DNA of 64,000 nt. Source: Bedellia somnulentella (taxonomy: Eukaryota; Arthropoda; Insecta; Lepidoptera; Bedelliidae). This document shows positions 22,906 through 31,940 of the stretch, piece by piece. The notes beneath the pieces are model-generated. The model did no database searches. It saw only the letters and a program-made list of their open reading frames with translations, and was not told the origin of the DNA. Position 1 is the stretch's first letter; each line of letters starts with the position of its first letter. The position numbers and the translations under genes are program-made. The DNA is taken from NCBI GenBank assembly GCA_963576735.1, contig OY755178.1:11656001-11720000 (forward strand), read 5' to 3'.

Positions 22906-23140
22906 CTGTTAAAGTTATAATGATGTTATTTTGAATTTTTTTAAAGTGAAATAATCTTAAAATGATGTGAATATAAAAACAAGTCATACAAACAACCACT
23001 TCCAGTTTTCAAGTAAAGTTCGAGATCGAGACCGATGAGAACCACTACGTAAGCAATTATATCTACAGGAAAAAAACTACTATGAGAATACTAATACAAA
23101 TTCACCGAATAATCAAGCAAAATGGTATACTAACAAGGTA

Positions 23141-23319
23141 ATTAAAACAACTATTGATTTTTAGAAATTTTAATCGCGTGTTAATACATTGTTTTTAAAG
23201 CCCGACGTTTCGAAAACTTTTCAGTTTCCCGTGACCATGATAACTGAAAAGTTTTTGAAACGTTGGGCTTTACAAACAATGTAATAACACGAGATTCGAA
23301 AATCAATAGTTGTTTTAAT
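23141..23319. mobile_element. Hairpin MITE, 179 bp
   Basis: It is an almost complete palindrome, from ATTAAAACAACTATTGATTT on the left to its complement on the right, with GCCCGACGTTTCG-type arms around a short loop near 23228-23240. TA flanks both ends (23139-23140, 23320-23321). It could form a hairpin of roughly 80 bp per arm if transcribed. Confidence 0.75.
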
Positions 23320-23324
23320 TATAA

Positions 23325-25260
23325 TGTGCAATCGTGAAAATTTTAGAAAATACTATACTAACAATGTGTTAATTATTTGAATATTTAGGTTCTTTTTTGC
23401 ATATTACTTTTTTTTAGATAACCTTTACATTAATAAACGTTCATAAAGCTGACAAAAATAAAATAAAAGAAAAATATGACAAAACTTTAGTACAGCCCGT
23501 GGCTGCTACATGAATGATTATTTTTTAGGTTTCCGCGGTAAATTACGAAAGCAAATTAATTTTGTAAATATTTGTGTTGTGCTTGCTTTGTTTGCTCGTT
23601 AATTACCCTCGCTCTTTGTAATTTCTAGAAACTTGAAAGGCAATTTGTGTGTCGTAATAGTTTTCAAAGGTATTTCAAGGTAGCCAAATTACTAAACTTC
23701 TAAATGGTATCTGGCTGAAGATTTTATTACGACATTAAGCTAAGATATTCAATGCAAAAAATAAAAATATGGCCTACCATAATGAGTGTAATTCTAATGT
23801 CAAGAGTAAAACTATTAAGTTTTAATAGTAAGCAACGTTATGTGTTAATCAACCAGAGTTGTAAAATTTTAAAAATAAACAATACTATATGTTAGTTATT
23901 AACCGAAAATAACAGCAGTGCAGCAGCAAAATATATTGAACTCGGTCGAATTCAGAGCCAAATAAAATTACGTGTATTTTTATAGCACTACTACAACGCA
24001 ATCATTGAATTGTCTCGTTCTGTGTTGATTGAAAGACGAATCGATTTATTTTCGGTGTGCTCTTGTCACGATGACAGCTAGGTATGTGTGATTGACGGGT
24101 ACAAAATATATGGGCGGGAGAATACGCGACGTATCCACATGAAAGACACTAGCAGGGAACTATTACAAGATGTGAATTGACTTCGGAATTCCTTTTGCAC
24201 TTTATTAAGCGATGATTTAATTGGGTTATATACGAGTAGATGGACTGGTTTTAGGGCAAGATTTTAATTAGCTTCGATTGCAAATTTTATTTTCTAGAAG
24301 TAAGGTTAAAAACAATAATTATATAATTTAAAAAAAATGTTAATGTGAAAAAAAAAAATATACCGGTCGAATTGAGAACACTCCTTTTTTTGAAGTCGGT
24401 TAATAATAATTATAATTAAAGATGATAGAAATGAGCTATCAATTCGAAATAACCACAACTTCTTAGACTTCAGACAACGACTGGCTTGACATTAGACGGT
24501 TTATAATATTTTTGGATTGGATACAAATTCGTGAATATAGGAATGACATTATATATATCTTCCAATTATACTTTCTCTGCATACACGCACCTTCATTATA
24601 GTCCCTTTTTTATTTAAGATACTTAAAATAACAAATTATTTTAGTAGAAGCGCTGTAAAAGAGTTTTTACATATAATCTTACGTTTTTTTATTGTTAATG
24701 GTATATTGCAGCTAGTAGGTTGTCAAAGTAAAAACTGAATCTAAACCGCTTAAAAAAATATTTTAAATAGTTTGTTTGAATTCGGTTAAAATTATATAAT
24801 AACACGACTAGTGAATGGCGGTTGGTAAATCAATTGAATGAAAATTATAGTGCTATTCACAATGAGTATCATTTATTTGCCAAAAGATAATTAAATGCAT
24901 CCACTTAGACATTGAAAATCATTCAACATACCTTTATTTTAATTAATTAATGAATCTGATGAATGAAAGTGAATATAGTTTTATGAATCATAGGATCAAT
25001 TGGTTTCGATTCTAAACTGATAATTTTGCATTTACATAATTATTTTAGCGTTATGTTTTCTATTTATATTTAGCAGCGCATTAAACTTCATTAATGTGTC
25101 CACAAGTACGGGTACCTGGAATAGTCAAACTTTGATTCTCGGGTTTGCTTATTTAAAATGAAAGGAAGCCATTTCCCTTGGCATCTTTCTGCCTTTGACT
25201 GTAAGTATCGACTAATACTTGTATTGAATAACTTTTTCACATACTTTTGGAAGATAAATG
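23325..25260. other. No recognised gene
   Basis: AT-rich, apart from an AACCGACTTC-family end at 24360-24403. Confidence 0.4.
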
Positions 25261-25261
25261 A

Positions 25262-25385
25262 GTAAAATATTGTAAAATAAAGGTTGTTGGTGATTGGTCT
25301 CGAATCAATCAAAATTACTCATAAAGCCTCTTACGAACACCCACTGGAAGAAAAGGGGTAATGCTATTCTAGGCCAATATTACAC
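25262..25385 (-). mobile_element. SINE-A 5' part, diverged
   Basis: AATAAAGGTTGTTGGTGATT and GAAGAAAAGGGGTAATGCTA in minus orientation. Confidence 0.6.
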
Positions 25386-26051
25386 ACCTTCTCTCTTTAC
25401 TCAGGGTCTCTAGCGACATTGACCAACAATCACATAAAAAACTACAATACATTTAGTCACCTTGCATGACAGTCACGTCAAGAAAAGGGTTAGTACTAAT
25501 CTAAACTGAAACATCAGAGCAATAAAATAAACTTCTGAAAATGGAATGAAAAAAATACCATGTTTACAGTAATTATTAGATCCTAAATTGAATTGACGAG
25601 CAATTTCCTGTATTACTACTACAGAATTTCGCAAAACTATGGCGGATAGTTATTTTTCTCGAATATTCGCAAAATAACATTTGATATTGAAACCGGAATT
25701 TCAAACCCAACTTTGTCCGTTCAGTGTGAAAGTAATTTCAGAAAATTTAGCGGTATTTCTTCTCCAGAGAGTTATCTTATAATTTGTGGCAGCTTTATGA
25801 CGATTATAACACTGCCAAAGTGCGCCTATAAACGCTGAATAAATTATTCGTCTGAAGTCGTTTTGATATCTTGATGATTTTATAGTAAGCTTATTTACAT
25901 AAAATTTAAATGGTGACAGCTACTTTTTGAATGGGTTTATTTGTGACATTTTACTGTTTGTTTGTTGCGGTCCTAAATATGTTATCGATCAGGCAGTAAT
26001 AATATAAACGAAATTATTTCTATATAGTATTATTATGAAGTTACTTTTCAA

Positions 26052-26186
26052 GATGTGTAGTGTCGGCTTAGAATAGCACTACCCCATTTCTTCCGGTGGG
26101 TGTACGTAAGAGGCGACTAACGGTATTGGGACTTTTAAGGGATCATAGGGCGATGCGATTGGAGACCCATCACCAACAACCTTTAT
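26052..26186 (+). mobile_element. SINE-A 5' half, in left arm of the inverted duplication
   Basis: It is intact from TGTGTAGTGTCGG to AACCTTTATTT, then switches abruptly to the palindrome and exon-like fragment. Confidence 0.7.
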
Positions 26187-26256
26187 TTGGGGTATGCTCC
26201 GCTGTTACACCGCGCTGTTCACCCAGTGTAACTGTGGAGCATTTTTTTCTTTGCAG

Positions 26257-26383
26257 TTACACCAACGGCTTTTTGACATGAATCTAACAGCTCTACAGAT
26301 ATATGATCATAGATGAAACATATCGTGGACTCAATAACGTATTTGGACTTGCGAAATTTTTGCGTGTGCAAAATCATCAAGAG
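26257..26383 (+). pseudogene. Captured exon-like fragment in left arm, degraded
   Basis: This is the mirror copy of 29148-29271. The acceptor-like tract (TTTTTTCTTTGCAG) and the GTAAAA end are kept, but the frame that is open in the right arm is broken here by TGA codons and small indels. Confidence 0.35.
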
Positions 26384-26659
26384 GTAAAAACACTTAGATT
26401 ATTTTTGCAAAATATTGCTAATTTTGAACAAAATTCTTATTACTCGGCAAGTACTAGGAGTTCATAGGTTCATTAGAAATATCCCTAACGCAAAATTTAT
26501 TTAGTATGAAATTCAGTATGCATATCTCAGATTTTAAATATTCATTGGACTGAGACAGCTATCATACATACCAAATGTACCGCACTTAATACAAATTCAA
26601 CGACCAAAAGTGGACCGCAATCATACACATAGAGAAAATTGTTACAAATAAATGGATGC

Positions 26660-26712
26660 CATTATACCTCTGCCAACCCCTTCGGCGTGAACGTTTATGT
26701 ATGTTTATTTTC
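26660..26712 (+). mobile_element. SINE-B 3' tail fragment
   Basis: ACCTCTGCCAACCCCTTCGG, CGTGAACGTTTATG. Confidence 0.55.
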
Positions 26713-26719
26713 AGTTTAG

Positions 26720-28640
26720 TAACATAAGAAAAATGAAAATGCGAGGAAAGCAAAGCGTATCGTAGCGAAGAGTTCGACCCTGACATTTGCATTCCGTTCG
26801 AACTCCTGTTCCTCCTTCGCCGTTCAAGTGATGGTGACCAAAGGTGACACAATGGCCAGGAGGCTTAAGATGATAATCATCAGTAACTCGATTTTAATCA
26901 TTGTATCACTGACCCGACAGACTTCATACTATCACTTGAAGGATGTCGTCAAACTGAAATATTTAATCGACCCGATGAGGGTGTCTGTCAAGCGATGAGA
27001 AAAAAGGTGTTTTTAATATTATCCTCGCATTTTTTTCACTTTGTAAATTGTAAGTTTGTAAGTATAGTAGTTTTGTCTGTGCATTGATTCTGATGCAGTC
27101 AGTTCTTTTTTCAGTTGAGTCTGTCTATAGTAATTGGAGCTAAATCTTTCGAAACTCTAAAATAAGATTAGATGAAAAACATTGAGGTTATTTGTTATTT
27201 TTTCTAATGCCAAAATTTTGGGATGGGTATTTGATACTGAATGATATTGAAGGAATGACAGTAATCGATTACCAATTGATGAATCGATACTACAAGATTC
27301 AATATATCTATATAAATCGCAGTGAATAATATATTATAATACCGTAAAGTATTTAAAATATATATATATATATATACACTAGCTGTTGCCCGTGACTTCC
27401 TACGCGTCAATTTCTGTTATTATGATCGCGATAAAGAACTTTTTAAAATAATATTTTTTAAATTACTTGTGCTAATCATACTTATAATTTTATATTCTTG
27501 CGGCAGAAAACCATACTGATTTTCTCCGGAACCCGATCTTGACAACGCGAAATAAGTAAAGCAATCTTGACGTAAATCGATTCCTACTAACGACATATAA
27601 GGGTTTCATTAGCATTGAACGAGTTAGATGTTTAGTATCAGGAGAGGAAGCGTAACATTTGATTGACTCGTTTTGCAACTACCTGAATTTTACATAAATG
27701 TTACCCGTCACTTGTTTGTCATGTAAACGGGTGTTTTCTATGTTCGATTGGTCATTACGACAACTTGGCTATTCTTTTACGGACTTTGGCAATACTCTGT
27801 AATTTGGGTGGAGATTTTACCTGGAACGACGACTTACGGCTTTGTTAGAACGAAGTGTAATATTGAATCTGACTGAATTGTTTGCGTTTACATCCCATTA
27901 GTTCTATCCTATTTCTGTAGTTCAATAAAACTAATGACACCTTATTTTAGTATCAAGTATCCTGTAAGTACTATTTAGAACTAATGGGACATTGTTGAAA
28001 TTGTGTTTTATGTGTAGCCACCCTAAATTATACATACATTTTCTTGCCTAAAGTACTAAAATAAACCCATTTTCAATTTCCATCATATGAATGTAAATTT
28101 TAAATTATTTGCTGGTATCTGGTCCAACGAAAAAATCACATCTGTGTGTTATCCATACAATAACTATTCAATGAAATTTCAACAATACGTTGGTTTTTTG
28201 TAGTCAAATACCTTGATAATTTTATAAGAAGTGTATTAACATCAAAATTAAATTACTATTAATATCAACTAAATTTTATATCAAACAAGTAGACCGAAAA
28301 ATAAAACGTTTAAAGTAAAAAAAATATGCCACAAGTAAAATAGCGGCAAAAATTATACTACAGTTCTATAGAGAACTGTTGGGATGAAATTCGGAAGCCT
28401 CGAAAGTGCTCCAACAGTTCTATAGACCTAAATCTTGGGAAACTAATGGCATGCACCCGTATTTGCTTCTCTTAAAAACAAGATAAGGTTTGTTATTCCA
28501 TTCACCACTACAATCATTGTTTATTAAGAGTGAAAATTTATGCTATTGTGGCTTTTCTTGTAATCATAAATAACGTATTTGGTAGTTAAGACTGTTATGT
28601 TTCGACAAAATAAATTTATGATAAAATACATTACTAATTA
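26720..28640. other. Spacer of the inverted duplication
   Basis: It holds a Helitron-type end-like motif (ACCCGACAGACTTC, 26912-26925), an AT run at 27358-27375, and ACTAGCTGTTGCCCGTGACT (27377-27396), a common lepidopteran repeat end. No gene is seen. Confidence 0.4.
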
Positions 28641-28647
28641 TAATAAT

Positions 28648-28712
28648 ACTCTCTGCCTACCTAAATGGGAACTTACGGCTTGAGTATTTTATTAGGATGT
28701 ACGTATGTAATA
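28648..28712 (+). mobile_element. RTE-like LINE 3' end, short
   Basis: CTCTCTGCCTACCTAAATGG, ACGGCTTGAGTA and a TATG-type tail. It sits just left of the candidate first exon at 28786. Confidence 0.5.
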
Positions 28713-28785
28713 ATAAGGGATGCATTCTGTAGTTTACGTCTGTTTTATAAGTATACTATAAAATTGGATTAAAAAAATTACTTAC

Positions 28786-28822
28786 CATTAGTAGCGTATT
28801 CGATTTTTACGTCGCCGTCCAT
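28786..28822 (-). CDS. Candidate first coding exon (MDGDVKIEYATN)
   Basis: A minus-strand ATG with A at -3 starts 12 codons, MDGDVKIEYATN, plus one base, followed at once by a strong donor (GTAAGT at 28785-28780). Reading through would stop two codons later, so splicing is required if it is used. It lies upstream of the PDZ gene on the same strand and could be its 5' coding exon. However, it ends in phase 1 while the 17552 exon begins in phase 0, so at least one further exon is needed, or it belongs to another transcript. I could not find that exon. Confidence 0.35.
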
Positions 28823-29147
28823 ATTATTAATAATATTGGTAACAACACTAAAATACTAAAAGGTCAATGACGCTTCATTGTTTACAAAGTAATTTTTTCT
28901 AATTGATACAAACTAAATAATGAAAAACTACTTAAAATGCTAAATTTTTAGTCCTTGGAATACATGTTTTATGAGGTGTCATTCCAATGAATATTGAAAT
29001 CTGAGATATGCATACTAAATTTCATACTAAATCAATCCTGCGTTAGGGATATTTCTAATGAACCTATGAACTCCTAGTACTTGCCAAGTAATAAGAATTT
29101 TGTTTAAAATTAGCAATATTTTGCGAAAAAAATCTAAGTGTTTTTAC

Positions 29148-29271
29148 CTCTTGATAGTTTCGAACAAGCGAAAATTTCGCAAGTCCAAATACGGAATTGA
29201 GTCCACGATGTTTCGTTTATGATCATATATCTGTAGAGCTTTAGATTCATGTCCAATAGCCGTTGGTGTAA
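29148..29271 (-). pseudogene. Captured exon-like fragment in right arm of inverted duplication
   Basis: On the minus strand a pyrimidine-rich acceptor (TTTTTTCTTCGCAG) is followed by an open frame TPTAIGHESKALQIYDHKRN then IVDSIPYLDLRNFRLFETIK, ending at a GTAAAA donor-like site. The mirror copy at 26257-26383 has a stop and frameshifts in the same frame, so this right-arm copy keeps the ancestral coding potential better. It is fused to the 5' half of a SINE-A. The origin is unknown: an exon picked up by a mobile element, or part of an unrecognised transposon ORF. Confidence 0.35.
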
Positions 29272-29342
29272 CTGCGAAGAAAAAAAATGCTCCGCAGTTA
29301 CACTGGGTGAACAGCGCGGTGTAACAGCGGTGCATACCCCAA

Positions 29343-29474
29343 ATAAAGGTTGTTGGTGATGGGTCTCCAATCGCATCGCCCTAAGATCCCTTAAAAGCCC
29401 CAATACCGTTAGTCGCCTCTTACGTACACCCACCGGAAGAAATGGGGTAGTGCTATTCTAAGCCGACACTACAC
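29343..29474 (-). mobile_element. SINE-A 5' half, in right arm of the inverted duplication
   Basis: Mirror of 26052-26186 with the same abrupt breakpoint. Confidence 0.7.
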
Positions 29475-29763
29475 ATCTTGAAAAGTAACTTCATAATAAT
29501 ACTATATAGAAATAATTAAGTTTATATTATTACTGCCTGATCGAAAACATATTTAGGACCGCAACAAACAAACAGTAAAATGTCACAAATAAATCCATTC
29601 AAAAAGTAGCTGTCAACATTTAAATTTTATGTAAATTAGGCTTACTATAAAATCATCATACCCCCAACCCCCCCCCTCAGCATACCCCCTTTATTTCACC
29701 ATCTTTTCCCCACGCAACAGTCAAGTTCAGTTGTTACTTAACAAAAGTATGATTTGTGATAAT

Positions 29764-30130
29764 TATGCATAGCTAGTGTGTAACCCTGGCGCGACTACGT
29801 CGCGTCCTATAAAATGAGTTTATTTTGAAATTTTCTGACCAATCACAGCACAGCTCTATTGAATTTCTAAAGAATTTTTCTGATTGACCGGTTTGAAAAA
29901 ATTCCGACCAATCACAGCGCATCTCTGATCGACTAAAGTTTGCGCGCGCTTATGACACTCAAGCAAAGTCTATGGGCCAAAATCTAATCTTTGAAATTCT
30001 GTAACAATTAACTTAATCCAGTTACATCAGATGTCTGAATTTTGTGCACACCACGGCCGCGAACTGTACAAAACGATACCTGAACCAAATTTCTAGCTTA
30101 ACTCATCGCGTCACAGGCTTCTGGGCAAGA
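29764..30130. promoter_or_regulatory. CCAAT-rich, CpG-containing region, possible promoter
   Basis: GACCAATCACAGC occurs twice (about 29840 and 29909) around CGCG-containing DNA (GGCGCGACTACGTCGCGTC, TTGCGCGCGCTTATG). This is unlike the AT-rich surroundings. No TATA box or start site is assigned. Confidence 0.25.
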
Positions 30131-30409
30131 AAGAGGCTTACAGAAATAATATATAAAGATAAATGAAATTTTTTAATAAATTGTACTAACGAATTATTGA
30201 CGAGATACTAAAATAACTGGCTCAAGCATATTACTTCTTTGTCCAGAATTGTTTGGTGTAGGGAACCTGAAAATAAAAGGGACATTTATTACAAAATAAA
30301 CTAACAAGTTCAACCACATAGCGTATATCATACACTAATGTAATTGTTTGTCACATCTAACGTTAATGATAATGATATTTTCTCTCCAACGCAGTCGAAG
30401 TAAAAAACA

Positions 30410-31062
30410 TACATACATACATACATACATATACTCACGGCTATAAATCCCTAGAAGGGGTAGCCAGAGCTAAGGAACTAGAAGTTCCTCAACCACTTTT
30501 GGAAAGTAACATAACATAACATAAACGTTCACGCCGTTTATCCCCGAAGGGTTTGGCAGAGGTACCAATACTTCTGAACTCACATGGAAGCGCCATCTAG
30601 TGTCCAGAGAAGGTACCCACGTTTTGCTTAGACAGTGTATGCACGTGATAGGGGGCAGGCCTATCGCCGTTTTGTACGAATACACTGTCACATGACTAAG
30701 TACAACTCACCCATGTGGGTTTCCTCACGATGTTTTCCCTCACCGTTAACAACCATGATAAATTAACCACACATATGACTTTAGAAAACACAAATTGGTG
30801 TAGGCCCGACCCAGGATTGGAACTCACGCCCTTCTGTTTTCGGGCGGGTGTTCTACCCACTGGACTATCATGTCGCTAATTTCAATGTCATTTTGGAAAG
30901 TTGTGTGGGGAAAAGATGGCGAAATAAAGGTTGTTGGTGATGGGTCTCCAACCGCATCGCCCAAAACTCCCTTAAAAGCCCCAATACCGTTAGTCGCCTG
31001 TTACGTACACCCACCGACAGAAATGGGGTAATGTTATTCTAAGCCGACACTACACAGTAAGT
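30410..31062 (-). mobile_element. SINE-A copy interrupted by SINE-B
   Basis: The 3' part is at 30410-30507 and the 5' part at 30891-31062. The duplicated TTTTGGAAAGT (30497-30507, 30891-30901) marks the later insertion. Confidence 0.8.
30508..30890 (-). mobile_element. SINE-B nested in SINE-A
   Basis: Full length, with an (AACAT)n tail at the left and the head GATAGTCCAGTGGGTAGAAC at the right; same subtype as 61527. Confidence 0.85.
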
Positions 31063-31107
31063 AAAAAACAAAACACCTAGAACTATAATAGCATTCTAAA
31101 TTTCCCT

Positions 31108-31303
31108 TATAACATACATACATACATATACTCACAGCAATGAATCCCAATAAGGGGTAACCAGAGCTTCGGAGCTAGAAACTCCTCAGCCACATTTAGG
31201 AGATAATACGTAGAAATAAAGTACCGTTGTTGATTTTTCTCTAACCTCTTAAGACACCTGTGGGTAAAAGGGGTAGTGACCTTCTAAGCCGGCACTTCAC
31301 GGC
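31108..31303 (-). mobile_element. SINE-A copy, diverged
   Basis: Tail-first in minus orientation: (CATA)n, CTCACAGCAATGAATCCC; the 5' end is AGCCGGCACTTCAC. Confidence 0.65.
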
Positions 31304-31795
31304 ATTTCCTTATGACATACTTACTAACTTATATCCCTTACATAATATCCTCTGCCAAATATCCGTGGTTGTTTTACATTTAACAAAATATAAGATAAAT
31401 ACGACATTTAAAGATCTTTGTTGAACTTCTCGCAATGAGATGGATGAACGATGTAATTTCAGAATCGTGAATAAAAAACACGGTGAAATTTTGAACGTTT
31501 TCTTTGTAATTCCACATTCTGCCCCTACCATGTGGAACATTGCTAATATTAGAACTCGATACATTTGTTCCATTTTATTTTTCAAGAGTTATTTATTTAT
31601 TATAGTTTTTTTTACATCTCGTTTTTTATATTAGCGATGGAAAACTGGGCTACGCCTAACATAATATTGTAGCTTATTCAACTATTATTTTATCAGTTTT
31701 ATTAGGTTATATTGTATGTATTTTTTTATAAATAGTATAAGAACCATAAATAAATGACTCTAGGTTTGCTTTTTATTTTTGTTTAATTTACAGTA

Positions 31796-31881
31796 TTAAT
31801 TCGCAGTACAGTTTTGCTTCTTAGTAGGGCTTTTATTTTTATGTTCGTATCTTTTTGGTAATAAAGAAACAGGCGTAGTAC
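31796..31881 (-). CDS. Candidate terminal exon of an upstream minus-strand gene
   Basis: A strong minus-strand acceptor (TTTTACATTTTCAG) is followed, after two bases, by TTPVSLLPKRYEHKNKSPTK then KQNCTAN and a TAA stop. AATAAA-type hexamers lie about 20-30 bases beyond the stop, as expected for a last exon. The peptide is basic and unrecognised. The exon is short and in AT-rich DNA, so chance is possible; the donor exon would lie to the right, beyond the tandem duplication or beyond the window. Confidence 0.25.
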
Positions 31882-31940
31882 CTGAAAATGTAAAACAAAC
31901 AAACGTTAATCCCTCAAATAAAATGTTCCAAATAACAACA

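Larger units (their letters stand above)
25872..26549 (+). repeat. Left arm of a 678-bp inverted duplication
   Basis: It matches the reverse complement of 28983-29659 along its whole length with scattered substitutions. It contains, in order, unique-looking AT-rich DNA, the 5' half of a SINE-A, a small palindrome (GCTCCGCTGTTACAC against GTGTAACTGTGGAGC, near 26191-26242), and the exon-like fragment. Confidence 0.8.
28983..29659 (-). repeat. Right arm of a 678-bp inverted duplication
   Basis: Mirror partner of 25872-26549, separated by about 2.4 kb. It ends against a run of C (29661-29677) that is not in the other arm. Confidence 0.8.

Noticed and set aside
27831..27872. Possible missing PDZ-gene exon (ATTCAATATTACACTTCG with nearby GTAAGT)
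   Set aside because: The acceptor has no pyrimidine tract and the peptide shows no similarity to anything expected.
30236..30268. Minus-strand acceptor followed by VPYTKQFWTKK and a stop
   Set aside because: Only 11 codons, all three frames plausible, and no partner exon; too weak to list as an exon.
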